A stretch of 64,000 nucleotides of DNA, from NCBI RefSeq assembly GCF_030269305.1, contig NZ_BSTC01000021.1, forward strand, positions 1 through 64,000, given 5' to 3'. Shown one piece after another: positions 51,674-60,701 of the stretch. Positions within the stretch are counted from its first letter, which is position 1. Every line of letters starts with the position of its first letter. The translations under genes were made by a program, and so were the position numbers. The DNA comes from Kineosporia sp. NBRC 101731 (GTDB lineage: Bacteria; Actinomycetota; Actinomycetes; Actinomycetales; Kineosporiaceae). Under the pieces are notes generated by a model, which worked only from the letters and a program-made list of their open reading frames with translations, was not told the origin of the DNA and searched no databases.

Positions 51674-52693
51674 ATGACCGGAAGTACCCTTGCACCGCAG
51701 TTCATTCCCGGCGCTGGTCCGGCAGTTCGCCGGGTGCTGGGCCGGACCTTGATCACGCTGGCCCAGTCGGTCGCGATCTTCGTGCCGGTGTTCCTGGTCG
51801 CCACCTTCGTGACCTTCGCGCTGCGGGCGATCAGTGGGCTGAGCCCGGCGCGGATGCAGCTGGGCGAGCAGGCCACACCGGAGGCGATCGCCCGGATCGA
51901 GGCGGAATGGGGCCTGGACCGGCCGTTCCTGGCCCAGTACGGGACCTGGCTGACCGACATGCTGCACGGGAACCTGGGTAACAGCTGGTCCAACGGGGTC
52001 GGCGTGGCCGATCTGATCGGCATGGGGCTCGGCGTCAGCCTCTCGGTCGCGGCGCTGGCCCTGGCGATCGGTATCACCCTGGGGTTCGCGTTCGGGACCC
52101 TGGCCGCGCTGAAGCACACCACCTGGATCGACCGGGCGATCACCGCGGTGATGACGGTGATCTCGGTGATGCCTGCCTTCGTGGTCGGCATCGTGCTGGT
52201 CACCGTCTTCGCCGTGGGGTTCGGCTGGTTTCCCGCCTCCGGCTACGTACCGCTGGAACTGGGTCTGTGGCCCTGGCTCTCGCACATCCTGCTGCCGGCG
52301 CTGGCGCTCAGCTTCGACACCGTCGCCGACGTGGCCCGGCAGCTGCGCTCGGGTCTGATCGGGGCCTACCGGGAGAACTACGTCACCGGGGCCCTGGTGC
52401 GGGGGATCAGCCCGCGGCGGATCTTCTGGCGGCACGTGCTGCGTAACGGCACGGGCCCCACGCTGGCGGTGCTCGGGCTGAAGTTCCCGGCGCTGATCGG
52501 CGGCGCGGTCGTCACCGAATGGATCTTCGGACTGCAGGGTTTCGGTCGTTTCGCCAACGACTCGGCGCAGGCCGGCGACGTGCCGGCGGTGCAGGGCGTG
52601 CTGGTCGTGTCGATCGTGCTGGTCGTCCTGTTCAACCTGATCGTCAACGTCGTTCTCGGCCGGCTCACCCCGGCCTCACAACGAGGGGTGTGA
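51674..52693 (+). CDS. Opp/Dpp-type ABC permease, DppB-like
   Basis: The product is 339 residues. It contains LITLAQSVAIFVPVFLVATF, the periplasmic segment WGLDRPFLAQYGTWLTDMLH, GNLGNSWSNGVGVADLI, several helices, the EAA loop LRSGLIGAYRENYVTGALVR with GISPRRIFWRHVLRNGTGPT, and EWIFGLQGFGRFANDSAQAG. The N terminus is longer than usual by about 20 residues. It starts 30 nt after the receptor gene and ends 1 nt before the next permease. Confidence 0.92.
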   Translation: MTGSTLAPQFIPGAGPAVRRVLGRTLITLAQSVAIFVPVFLVATFVTFALRAISGLSPARMQLGEQATPEAIARIEAEWGLDRPFLAQYGTWLTDMLHGNLGNSWSNGVGVADLIGMGLGVSLSVAALALAIGITLGFAFGTLAALKHTTWIDRAITAVMTVISVMPAFVVGIVLVTVFAVGFGWFPASGYVPLELGLWPWLSHILLPALALSFDTVADVARQLRSGLIGAYRENYVTGALVRGISPRRIFWRHVLRNGTGPTLAVLGLKFPALIGGAVVTEWIFGLQGFGRFANDSAQAGDVPAVQGVLVVSIVLVVLFNLIVNVVLGRLTPASQRGV

Positions 52694-52694
52694 C

Positions 52695-53573
52695 ATGACC
52701 CGCCGGATCTGGGCCCTCCCCACCGGGAAGGTCGCGTTCGCCATCCTGGCGCTGGTCGCGGTCCTGGCCGTGTTCGGGCCGCTGCTGGCCCCGCACGACG
52801 CGCTCGCGGGCAGCACCACCACCCTGGCCGGTCCCTCCGGAGGGCATTGGCTGGGCACCGACTACCTGGGCCGCGACGTGCTCAGCCGCCTGCTCGACGG
52901 ATCGCGCACGAGCATCGTCGGGTCGCTCGAGGTGGCACTGGTGGCGCTGTTCGCCGGTGCGATCCCGGGCATGGCGTCCGTCTACCTCGGCCGGGTCTTC
53001 GAGTGGAGCGTGCTGCGCCTGACCGACACGCTGATCTCCCTGCCGTTCCTGGTCTTCGCCGTGGCCGTCACCGCCCTCCTCGGCAACGGCATCACCCAGG
53101 CGATGTTCGTGGTCGGAGTGCTGGTGTCGCCGCTGTTCTTCCGGGTCTCGCGGGCCGCGACGCTGGCCGTGGCCCGTTCACAGTACGTCGAGGCGGCGCT
53201 GATCTCCGGCGCCTCGTTCGGCCAGATCGTGCGCCGGCACGTGTGGGCCAAGGTGCTCCCGGCGATCGGCGTCGCCCTGGCCCAGACCATCGGCATCGGG
53301 TTCGTGGTGGTCTCCAGCCTGACCTTCCTGGGCGTCGGCGTGCAGCCCCCGGCCCCGACCTGGGGCGGTCTGCTGGCCTCGGACCTGGGCTACCTGAACT
53401 ACCAGCCGTGGGCGCCCGTGGCGCCGGCCCTGCTGATCATGGGCACGGTGTGGGGCTGCAACCTGCTGGCCGACGCCCTGCGGGACGTCCAGACCGTGCG
53501 TGAGGTGAACCTCGTGTCTGACCCTCCATCCCTTCGTGATCATGCAAAACCTCCCCGGGGAGGTTTTGCATGA
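52695..53573 (+). CDS. Opp/Dpp-type ABC permease, DppC-like
   Basis: The product is 292 residues. DppC motifs are GHWLGTDYLGRDVLSRLLDG, LTDTLISLPFLVFAVAVTAL, ARSQYVEAALISGASFGQIV with RRHVWAKVLPAIGVAL, and SSLTFLGVGVQPPAPTWGGL. The natural end should lie near LLADALRDVQTV; the last 12 or so residues (SLRDHAKPPRGGFA) are encoded by the left and central part of a perfect 44-bp palindrome. The palindrome also supplies the stop codon context and the start of the next gene (ATGA overlap). Confidence 0.92.
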   Translation: MTRRIWALPTGKVAFAILALVAVLAVFGPLLAPHDALAGSTTTLAGPSGGHWLGTDYLGRDVLSRLLDGSRTSIVGSLEVALVALFAGAIPGMASVYLGRVFEWSVLRLTDTLISLPFLVFAVAVTALLGNGITQAMFVVGVLVSPLFFRVSRAATLAVARSQYVEAALISGASFGQIVRRHVWAKVLPAIGVALAQTIGIGFVVVSSLTFLGVGVQPPAPTWGGLLASDLGYLNYQPWAPVAPALLIMGTVWGCNLLADALRDVQTVREVNLVSDPPSLRDHAKPPRGGFA

Positions 53574-53578
53574 TCACG
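53535..53578. repeat. perfect 44-bp palindrome spanning a stop/start overlap
   Basis: Two 22-bp arms with no loop, from CGTGATCATGCAAAACC to GGTTTTGCATGATCACG around the centre CTCCCCGGGGAG. The right arm contains the Shine-Dalgarno GGGGAGG (53557-53563) and ATG 53570 of the ATPase gene, and the left arm encodes the permease tail. As mRNA the SD would be paired with CCTCCCC. Confidence 0.95.
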
Positions 53579-54439
53579 GACAAGAAGGTGCTGGCGCTTC
53601 AGGACGTCCGGATCTGCGGCGGTGGCCGGGAGATCGTGCACGGTGTCTCGTTCGGCCTGGAACCCGGTGGGGTGGTCGGGATCGTCGGGGAGTCGGGCAG
53701 CGGCAAGACACTCACCTGCCGTTCGGCGCTGGGCATCCTGCCACCGGGGCTGCGGCTGTCGCACGGCTCGATCTCGATCGACGGGCAGGACATCTCCGGC
53801 CTCAGCCCGCGACAGTGGACCTCCCTGCGGGGCTCGACGATCGGCGCGGTGTTCCAGGACCCGGCCTCGTACCTGAATCCCTCGCTCACCGTGGGCTCGC
53901 AGATCGCCGAGGTGCTGCGGGTCAAGGCGGGTCTGGGGCGCCGGCCGGCCAAGCAGCGGGCGCTGGAACTGCTCGCCGAGGTACATCTGAGAGACCCGCA
54001 CCGGGTCTACGGCCGGTACCCGCACGAGCTGTCCGGCGGCATGCAACAGCGGGTGCTCATCGCGGCGGCCATCTCGCTACGCCCGAAGATCCTGATCGCC
54101 GACGAGGCGACCACGGCCCTGGACGTCACCGTGCAGGCCGAGATCCTCGATCTGCTCACGGATCTGCGGGAGAGCACCGGCCTGGCCCTGGTGGTGGTGT
54201 CGCACGACCTGGCCGTGGTCGCCCAGCTCTGCGAGCAGGTGCTGGTGATGCGGGACGGGGCGGTGGTCGAGCAGGGCCCGACCGCCGCGGTGCTGCACGA
54301 CCCGCAGCACGCGTACACCCGGCTCCTGATCACCGAGCACGAGCAGTACGGGCTGGACCGTTATCTCGACCGCGCCGACCCTCTCGCCGGCCCTGGCCCT
54401 CTCGACCGCCCCGACCTGAAGGAGCCCGCCGGTGCCTGA
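53570..54439 (+). CDS. Opp/Dpp-type ABC ATPase, DppD-like
   Basis: The product is 289 residues. It contains GESGSGKTLTCRSALGILPP (Walker A), FQDPASYLNPSLTVGSQIAE (Q-loop), [20 protein letters not shown] (signature), ILIADEATTALDVTVQAEIL (Walker B) and VVSHDLAVVAQLCEQVLVMR. The Opp-specific HDPQHAYTRLLI tail is present; no Cys cluster for an iron-sulfur site is visible. Translation starts within the palindrome and probably depends on ribosomes finishing the permease. It overlaps the next ATPase gene by 8 nt. Confidence 0.93.
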   Translation: MITDKKVLALQDVRICGGGREIVHGVSFGLEPGGVVGIVGESGSGKTLTCRSALGILPPGLRLSHGSISIDGQDISGLSPRQWTSLRGSTIGAVFQDPASYLNPSLTVGSQIAEVLRVKAGLGRRPAKQRALELLAEVHLRDPHRVYGRYPHELSGGMQQRVLIAAAISLRPKILIADEATTALDVTVQAEILDLLTDLRESTGLALVVVSHDLAVVAQLCEQVLVMRDGAVVEQGPTAAVLHDPQHAYTRLLITEHEQYGLDRYLDRADPLAGPGPLDRPDLKEPAGA

Positions 54440-55283
54440 TGTCCCGGAGATCGAGGACGCGGTGCTCGAGGTCTGCGACCTCGATGTCCACCACGGGGTG
54501 GGCCGGCGCCGACATCGCGCACTGTCGGGCGTCTCGCTCCAGGTACGGGCGGGGGAGACGCTCGGCCTGATCGGGGAGACCGGTTCGGGCAAGTCCACCC
54601 TGGCCCGCACGGTGCTGGGTCTGGTGCGGGCCTCGGGCGGCCGGGTCCGGATCGGCGGCGAGGACGTCACCGGGTACTCGCAGCGGCAGTGGCGGTCCTT
54701 CCGCCGGCGCGGCGTGGTGCAGTACGTGTTCCAGGACCCGCTGCGCAGCCTCGATCCGGACCTGACCGTTCAGGAGTCGCTGCTCGAACCCCTGCTGCTG
54801 CGGGGTGACCCGCGCGCGTCCGCACTGCAGGCCGTACGGGAACAGCTGGCCCGGGTGAACCTCGACGAGCACCTGCTGGCGCGCCGTCCGGCCGAGTTGT
54901 CGGGGGGCCAGCGCCAGCGGGTCGCGGTGGCCCGGGCCCTGGTCGTCGAGCCCGCGCTGATCATCCTCGACGAGCCGGTGTCCGCGCTGGACGCCGCCAA
55001 CCGCGTGCAGATCCTGCAGATCATCAAGAACCTGCGTGACGCCGGCACCGCCCTGGTGTTCATCTCGCACGACCTCGGCTCGGTGGCCGGGGTCGCCGAC
55101 CGGATCGCGGTGCTGTACCAGGGCGAACTGGTCGAGTCCGGTTCCACCGCCGAGGTTCTGCGGACACCACAGCACGCCTACACCCGGCTGCTGCTGGGTT
55201 CGGTGCCCACGCTGCACGCGTCGTCCGCCACCCGGGCCGAACGTCAGGCACTACGAGCTCAGCTGAACGGAGAACCGGTATGA
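54432..55283 (+). CDS. Opp/Dpp-type ABC ATPase, DppF-like
   Basis: The product is 283 residues from GTG 54432. It contains GETGSGKSTLARTVLGLVRA (Walker A), YVFQDPLRSLDPDLTVQESL (Q-loop), [20 protein letters not shown] (signature), [20 protein letters not shown] (Walker B) and FISHDLGSVAGVADRIAVLY. It pairs with the DppD-like subunit. Its stop overlaps the ATG of the following LLM gene, so importer and enzyme are translationally linked. Confidence 0.93.
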   Translation: MPDVPEIEDAVLEVCDLDVHHGVGRRRHRALSGVSLQVRAGETLGLIGETGSGKSTLARTVLGLVRASGGRVRIGGEDVTGYSQRQWRSFRRRGVVQYVFQDPLRSLDPDLTVQESLLEPLLLRGDPRASALQAVREQLARVNLDEHLLARRPAELSGGQRQRVAVARALVVEPALIILDEPVSALDAANRVQILQIIKNLRDAGTALVFISHDLGSVAGVADRIAVLYQGELVESGSTAEVLRTPQHAYTRLLLGSVPTLHASSATRAERQALRAQLNGEPV

Positions 55284-56635
55284 CGCGCAGACTCCACCTG
55301 GCGGTCGCCGCCTACGGGGTGGGTGGCCCGGGCCAGCACGGGCTGTGGAAAGACCCGCGGGTGCCGAAGAACGCCAGTATCGACATCCAGTACTACATCC
55401 GGCAGGCCCAGATCGCCGAAGCGGCTCTTTTCGATGCGTATTTCATTGTCGACAGCCAGTTCATCACCCCCGACTACCCCTCGCACTACCTGAACCGCCT
55501 GGAACCCCTGACCCTGCTCTCGGCCGTGGCCACGCACACCAGCTACATCGGCCTGGTCGCGACGGCGAGCTCGACCTACAACTCGCCGTTCAACCTGGCC
55601 CGGCGGTTCGCGTCGCTCGACCTGATCAGCGGCGGCCGGGCGGCGTGGAACGTGGTCACCAGCTTCGACACCGGGACCTCGCGCAACTACGGCCTGGAGG
55701 AGCACCTCGACTACGCCACCCGGTACGGGCGGGCGCTGGAGGCCGTGCAGGTGGTGCGCGGGCTGTGGGACTCCTACGAGGACGACGCATTCCCGGCCTC
55801 CCTGGACGACAACCGGTTTCTCGAACCGTCGAAGCTGCACGCGCTGAACCATGTCGGTGAGCACTTCTCGGTCGCCGGCCCGCTGAACGTCTCCCGCTCG
55901 CCTCAGGGGCAGCCGGTGATCTTCCAGGCCGGCGTCTCCGAGGAGGGCCGCCACCTGGCGGCACAGGTGGCCGAGGGTATCTACGCGCCCGGCGGTACAC
56001 TGGCCGAGGCCCAGGCCTACTTCAGCGACATCAAGCAGCGGGCTACGGCGGCCGGTCGCGACCCGGACCATGTGGTGATCTTCACCGGCGCCTCTCCGGT
56101 AGTCGCCTCCACGGACGCCGCGGCTCATCGCCGGTCCCGGGAAATCTACGACGAGGACAACGACTTCGATCGGAAACTGGGCTTCCTCGGCCGCAGTTTC
56201 GGGGCGTACGACTTCGCGCGGCACGACCTGGACGCGCCGTTCCCGGATGTCGCCCACCGGGCCGAGAAGGGTGGACGCACGGCGGGGCAGGCGATCGTCG
56301 AGCGCGCGACCTCGCAGGGCCTCACCCTGCGTCAGGTGGTGGAGTCCCTCACCGAGTACCGGCCCTCGCCGTTCACCGGGGCGCCGGACACCGTCGCGGA
56401 CGCGATCGAGGCGTGGTTCACCGCCGGTGCTGCCGACGGCCTGAACCTGAGCTTCCGTGCCCTGGACGACCTGGAACGCTTTGCCGGTGACGTGGTGCCG
56501 CTGCTGCAGAAACGCGGCCTGTTCCGGAGCGGCTACGAACACGACACCCTGCGAGGCCATCTCGGCCTCCCGATCCCGGAGAACCCCCACTCGGTTCGTG
56601 ATCACGCAGACGTTACCCGGGGACAGTTCGCATGA
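55280..56635 (+). CDS. LLM-class flavin-dependent monooxygenase, NtaA/DszA type
   Basis: The product is 451 residues, ATG 55280 in an ATGA overlap. Motifs are LAVAAYGVGGPGQHGLWKDP, YYIRQAQIAEAALFDAYFIV, SQFITPDYPSHYLNRLEPLT, LISGGRAAWNVVTSFDTGTS, VGEHFSVAGPLNVSRSPQGQ and PVIFQAGVSEEGRHLAAQVA. It is a paralogue of the protein at 48616, but the GDSEEG motif is GVSEEG, a change at the flavin-side loop. The last residues (SVRDHADVTRGQFA) are encoded by the imperfect palindrome shared with the start of the FAD monooxygenase gene. Confidence 0.92.
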   Translation: MTRRLHLAVAAYGVGGPGQHGLWKDPRVPKNASIDIQYYIRQAQIAEAALFDAYFIVDSQFITPDYPSHYLNRLEPLTLLSAVATHTSYIGLVATASSTYNSPFNLARRFASLDLISGGRAAWNVVTSFDTGTSRNYGLEEHLDYATRYGRALEAVQVVRGLWDSYEDDAFPASLDDNRFLEPSKLHALNHVGEHFSVAGPLNVSRSPQGQPVIFQAGVSEEGRHLAAQVAEGIYAPGGTLAEAQAYFSDIKQRATAAGRDPDHVVIFTGASPVVASTDAAAHRRSREIYDEDNDFDRKLGFLGRSFGAYDFARHDLDAPFPDVAHRAEKGGRTAGQAIVERATSQGLTLRQVVESLTEYRPSPFTGAPDTVADAIEAWFTAGAADGLNLSFRALDDLERFAGDVVPLLQKRGLFRSGYEHDTLRGHLGLPIPENPHSVRDHADVTRGQFA

Positions 56636-56643
56636 TCACGAAC
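56594..56643. repeat. imperfect 50-bp palindrome spanning the next stop/start overlap
   Basis: Perfect 11-bp outer arms (GTTCGTGATCA at 56594-56604 and TGATCACGAAC at 56633-56643) enclose a partly paired centre. By position and sequence it is related to the palindrome at 53535, and it likewise contains the stop of one gene and the ATG (56632) of the next. Confidence 0.85.
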
Positions 56644-58365
56644 GAAGAATTGAGGGACGAGGCGTACCGGCCGGATCTTTCCCTCACCGGTGGGCGCGAT
56701 GTCCACACGGTGCTCTTCCCGCACGACGATCTTCCGGAACAGGTGGACGTGCTGGTCGTCGGAGCGGGGCCGGTGGGCCTTTCGGCGGCGGTCGAGCTCG
56801 CGGGCCGGGGTGTCAGCGTGGCCGTGGTCGACAAGGCCACGCGGGCCACCCTGGTACGGGCCGGGGCGATGGGCCACACCCCGCGCGTGGTCGAGCATTT
56901 CCGGCGCTGGGGCCTGTTGCAGCGGATCCGTGACGAGTGGACCTTCCCGCCGGAGTGGAACCGGGGCATCCGGCTCGTCACCTCGCTGGTGGGGCATGAT
57001 CTCGGCCCTGCCGGATCCGCCGGGCCCACTGAGCCGACGGTCCCGGAACGGCGGGCCAGCCCCGAAGAGGCTCTGAGGCGTCCTCAATCAGCCGTGCAGA
57101 AGGTGTTCATCGAGCGCCTGGGCGAATTGCGGGTGCCGGTCTCGGGCGGCTGGGAACTGCGTGCCCTGGAAGAGAGTGCTGACGGGGTCGAGGCCCGGGT
57201 GGTGTCCGACGGCGAGGCGCGCCTGGTGCGGGCCCGCTACGTGATCGGTGCGGACGGCAATCGCAGCACGGTGCGGACCCTGGCCGGTATCGAACGCGAC
57301 GGGGAACGGGCCCGGGAACAGCGTTTCCGGCTGATCGTGCGCACCCCCGACATCAGCGGCCGGGTGGGGCCCGCCCCCAGCGGCGTGAACATCGTGTTCA
57401 ACGAGAAGTCCTCGGGGTTCCTGGCGGCCGTCAGTCATCGCGAATGGCGTGTGTACGCCGGTCCCTTCCCGCTGGAGCACCGGCCGACCGAACGCGAACT
57501 ACTCGACACCGCCCGCGCGTCCTTCGGTTTCGATGTCGATCTGGACCTGGTCTCGGCCACCCCGTACTACGACGCGACCCGGATCGCGCGGACGTTCCGG
57601 CAGGGCCGGGTGCTCCTGGCGGGTGATGCCGCCCACGTGCGCACCCCGGGCGGCAACCTCGGCGAAGGTTTCGGCGACGTGGTCAACCTCGGCTGGAAAC
57701 TGACGGCCGTCCTGCGGGACCAGGCTCCACCGGCCTTGCTCGACTCCTACGACGAGGAACGCCGCAGGCACAACTGGCGGGTGGCCGACCACGCGCTGGA
57801 ACGATCGCGGCGTTCACGCGCGACCCTGGCGCAACTGCGGGCCGAGGGAATCCCGGCCGATCAGGACACCAGCGAGTGGGCGATCGAGCGCCGGGAGAAG
57901 ATCCGGGCCCAGCTGGCGGCGGAGTCGGTGGTGGCGCCGGGCGTCACGTTCGATGAGCGGTACGACCAGTCCCGGGCGATCTGGTACGAGGCCAGTTCGG
58001 TGAGAGACGAGACACCTTGGGAGTCTGGAATTTACGAGGACGATCCACGACCGGGCCACCGAGCCCCGAACGGTCTCGTCGACACCTACGGCGGTACCCT
58101 GCACGACCGGATCGGCTCCGGCTTCGCGCTGTTGTCGATCGGTGAGGATCGTTCCCTGGAAGCATCTTTCACTGAGGCGGCGGCCCGACGGGGAATCCTC
58201 CTCGCGGTCGTGCACGTGAAGGACGTGCCGGCCGGGAGCCCGTACCGCGACGCGCAGTACTTCCTGGTGCGGCCGGACCAGCACGTGGCCTGGCGCGGTG
58301 ACGCGCTGCCCTCGGGCGGTGCGGAGGCCGTGCTCGCCCGGGTGCTGGGCGGGAACCTCAGGTGA
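56632..58365 (+). CDS. FAD-dependent aromatic-type monooxygenase (PHBH fold)
   Basis: The product is 577 residues. Rossmann GxGxxG is in VLVVGAGPVGLSAAVELAGR near residues 40-60; the DG motif is VIGADGNRSTVRTLAGI; the GD motif is GRVLLAGDAAHVRTPGGNLG followed by EGFGDVVNLGWKL. The C-terminal 140 residues resemble the thioredoxin-like domain of phenol/PHBH-type flavoprotein monooxygenases (FALLSIGEDR, AVVHVKDVPAGSPYRDAQYF, LVRPDQHVAWRGDALP). It uses NAD(P)H and O2 to hydroxylate an aromatic or polyketide-like substrate. Last gene of the second Opp unit; overlaps the convergent merR gene by 8 bp. Confidence 0.92.
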   Translation: MITNEELRDEAYRPDLSLTGGRDVHTVLFPHDDLPEQVDVLVVGAGPVGLSAAVELAGRGVSVAVVDKATRATLVRAGAMGHTPRVVEHFRRWGLLQRIRDEWTFPPEWNRGIRLVTSLVGHDLGPAGSAGPTEPTVPERRASPEEALRRPQSAVQKVFIERLGELRVPVSGGWELRALEESADGVEARVVSDGEARLVRARYVIGADGNRSTVRTLAGIERDGERAREQRFRLIVRTPDISGRVGPAPSGVNIVFNEKSSGFLAAVSHREWRVYAGPFPLEHRPTERELLDTARASFGFDVDLDLVSATPYYDATRIARTFRQGRVLLAGDAAHVRTPGGNLGEGFGDVVNLGWKLTAVLRDQAPPALLDSYDEERRRHNWRVADHALERSRRSRATLAQLRAEGIPADQDTSEWAIERREKIRAQLAAESVVAPGVTFDERYDQSRAIWYEASSVRDETPWESGIYEDDPRPGHRAPNGLVDTYGGTLHDRIGSGFALLSIGEDRSLEASFTEAAARRGILLAVVHVKDVPAGSPYRDAQYFLVRPDQHVAWRGDALPSGGAEAVLARVLGGNLR

Positions 58366-58741
58366 CGTCCGGGGTCGCCTCGTCGAACTGGTCGCGCCGC
58401 GCGCGGTTGAGCACGATCAGCTCGTCGAGCGACTCCAGCGTGCGGGTCAGGCCTGCGATGTGCTCGCGGAGCTTGTCGCGTTCGGCCACCAGATGGGCGA
58501 ACGCGGAGTCGCTGGTCTCCCCGTTCGGCGACTCCAGGCAGGGCAGGACCCGCAGGATGGTCTGGCTGGACAGGCCCGCCGAGTAGAGGCGCTGCAGGTA
58601 CTCGACCCGGTCGATCTCCTGCTCGGTGTAGTGCCGATGGCCGCCGGAGCTGCGCTCACTGCTGAGCAGGCCCTGCTCCTCGTAGTAGCGCAGCGAGCGC
58701 ACGCTCACGCCGGTGCGTTCTGCCAGCTCACCGATCCGCAT
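58358..58741 (-). CDS. MerR family transcriptional regulator
   Basis: The product is 127 residues. The winged HTH MRIGELAERTGVSVRSLRYY and EEQGLLSSERSSGGHRHYTE with IDRVEYLQRLYSAGLS is clear. A dimerisation helix follows (ERDKLREHIAGLTRTLESLD). The cysteine pattern of metal or thiol sensors is absent; a lone Cys occurs in RVLPCLESPNGETS. It is likely a small-molecule-responsive regulator. The last codons overlap the FAD monooxygenase gene in convergent orientation. Confidence 0.92.
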   Translation of the reverse strand: MRIGELAERTGVSVRSLRYYEEQGLLSSERSSGGHRHYTEQEIDRVEYLQRLYSAGLSSQTILRVLPCLESPNGETSDSAFAHLVAERDKLREHIAGLTRTLESLDELIVLNRARRDQFDEATPDVT

Positions 58742-58789
58742 CGGATCTCTCCCCCCACCAGGACTTGAAACTCACATCGATGTAAGGAT

Positions 58790-59197
58790 CTAGCCTACCG
58801 CGCCGATCGTGTCTGCCTTGACCGCGAGGACGGGGCAGTCGGCGTCGAGAATGATTCTCTGGGCGACGCTTCCGAGCAGGAACTTGCCCACGGCCGAGCG
58901 GTGACGCACGCCCAGCACGATCAGGTCGGTGTCGTACCGGCCGGCGACGGTGAGAACGGCGGCGGCGATGTCGGCGTCGACCGGGCGCTCGATGCTCAGG
59001 CCGACCCCGCGACCCGCGGCGCGCTGCGAGAACTCGGTGAGGGCCTCGTCCGTCGCGTACTTCGGGTCGACTAGGGTCTCGCCCTTCGTGGCGTTGACGA
59101 GGACCAGGTCGGTGTCGCGGAAGATGGCCTGTTCCAGGGCGGACTCGAAGGCGGCCTCGGCGGAGGCGTGGGGGGTGTGGGCGAGCAGGACGGTCAC
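58790..59197 (-). CDS. universal stress protein (UspA family)
   Basis: The product is 135 residues from GTG 59197, which overlaps the TctA stop by 4 nt (GTGA). A single Usp domain contains [52 protein letters not shown] and [20 protein letters not shown]. The G..(9)G(S/T)VAQ.I stretch is the ATP-binding signature, here [18 protein letters not shown]. It is the last gene of the tctCBA-usp operon, and Usp genes often accompany TTT or TRAP transporters. Confidence 0.9.
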   Translation of the reverse strand: MTVLLAHTPHASAEAAFESALEQAIFRDTDLVLVNATKGETLVDPKYATDEALTEFSQRAAGRGVGLSIERPVDADIAAAVLTVAGRYDTDLIVLGVRHRSAVGKFLLGSVAQRIILDADCPVLAVKADTIGAVG

Positions 59198-60699
59198 CGG
59201 TGCACCTCGTCGGGAGTGGGGGACCTGCGGATCGCACGCAGGATGAGGGGGGCTGCGATCACGACGGCGCAGACGGCCAGCACGGTCGCCGAGAATGCCG
59301 TGGACCAGAGGGTGCTCACGTCGCCCTGGCTGATGGCCAGGGCCCGGCGCAGCTGCTGCTCGGCGACCGGGCCGAGGATCAGCCCGACCACGGCCGGCCC
59401 GACCGGCCAGCCGTAGCGCCGCATCACGAAGCCCAGGGCCCCGATGACGAACAGCAGAGCCACGTCGACGGCGGAGAGGTTGATCGTGTACGAGCCGAGG
59501 GCCGCGAACATCAGGATCCCGGCGTACAGGTAGGGGCGGGGGATGCGTAGCAGCCGCACCCACAGGCCGACCAGCGGCAGGTTGAGCACGAGCAGCAGCA
59601 CGTTGCCGATGTAGAGGCTGGCCAGCAGCGCCCAGACCAGGTCGCTGTTGGTCTCGAAAAGGGCCGGGCCGGGCTGGAGCCCGTACTGCTGGAAAGCCGC
59701 GAGCAGGACCGCGGCGGTGGCCGAGGTGGGCAGGCCGAGGGTCAGCAGGGGCACGAGAACGCCTGCGGCGGCGGCATTGTTGGCGGCCTCCGGACCGGCG
59801 ACGCCCTCGATGGCGCCGTGCCCGAACTCCTCGGGGTGGTGCGAGAGGCGCTTCTCGGTGGCGTAGGAGAGGAACGTGGGGATCTCGGCGCCGCCGGCGG
59901 GCAGGGTGCCGAACGGGAAGCCGAGTGCGGTGCCGCGCAGCCACGGCTTCCACGACCGGCGCAGGTCGTCCCGCGTCATCCAGGGGCCCGCCGCCGGCAG
60001 CAGCTGGGCGGGGGCGTGACGCAACCGGGACGACACCCACAGCGCCTCGCCCACCGCGAAGAGACCGACGGCGACGACCACCACGTCCACCCCGTCGGCC
60101 AGCTGGGCGATGCCGAGGGTGAGCCGGGCCTGGCCGGTGAGCGCGTCGATGCCGATCAGGCCCAGGGAGAGGCCGATGAGGAGGCTGGCCAGCCCGCGCA
60201 CCAGACTGGCGCCGAGCACGGCGGAGACGGTGAGGAAGGCCAGGATCATCAGGGCGAAGTAGTCCTGCGGGCCGAGCTTCACCGCGAGGTCGGCGACCTG
60301 CGGGGCGAGCAGCGTGAGCAGGATCGTGGCGAGCGTGCCGGCGACGAACGAGCCGATGGCGGCGGTGGCCAGGGCGGCGGCGCCGCGCCCGGCCCTGGCC
60401 ATCTGGTTGCCCTCCAGCGCGGTGACGATGGACGAGGCCTCACCGGGGGTGTTGAGCAGGATGGAGGTGGTGGAGCCGCCGTACATGCCGCCGTAGTAGA
60501 TGCCCGCGAACATGATGAACGCGCCGGTCGGGTCGAGCGTGAACGTGATCGGCAGCAGCAGGGCCACGGTCATGGCCGGGCCGATGCCGGGCAGCACGCC
60601 CACGGCGGTGCCGATGGTGACGCCGGCCAGGGCGTAGAGCAGGTAGGTGGGTGTCAGCGCGTCGCCGAAGCCCTGCAGCAGCAGGTCGAGGTTGCCCAT
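59194..60699 (-). CDS. tripartite tricarboxylate transporter large permease (TctA family)
   Basis: The product is 501 residues with about twelve membrane segments. The family signature [20 protein letters not shown] and the second half-site [20 protein letters not shown] are present, with [20 protein letters not shown] (GGST motif). It mediates cation-driven uptake of carboxylates such as citrate, tartrate or aromatic acids delivered by the TctC receptor. It starts 2 nt after the tctB stop and is translationally coupled to the usp gene. Confidence 0.94.
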   Translation of the reverse strand: MGNLDLLLQGFGDALTPTYLLYALAGVTIGTAVGVLPGIGPAMTVALLLPITFTLDPTGAFIMFAGIYYGGMYGGSTTSILLNTPGEASSIVTALEGNQMARAGRGAAALATAAIGSFVAGTLATILLTLLAPQVADLAVKLGPQDYFALMILAFLTVSAVLGASLVRGLASLLIGLSLGLIGIDALTGQARLTLGIAQLADGVDVVVVAVGLFAVGEALWVSSRLRHAPAQLLPAAGPWMTRDDLRRSWKPWLRGTALGFPFGTLPAGGAEIPTFLSYATEKRLSHHPEEFGHGAIEGVAGPEAANNAAAAGVLVPLLTLGLPTSATAAVLLAAFQQYGLQPGPALFETNSDLVWALLASLYIGNVLLLVLNLPLVGLWVRLLRIPRPYLYAGILMFAALGSYTINLSAVDVALLFVIGALGFVMRRYGWPVGPAVVGLILGPVAEQQLRRALAISQGDVSTLWSTAFSATVLAVCAVVIAAPLILRAIRRSPTPDEVHR

Positions 60700-60701
60700 G
60701 C

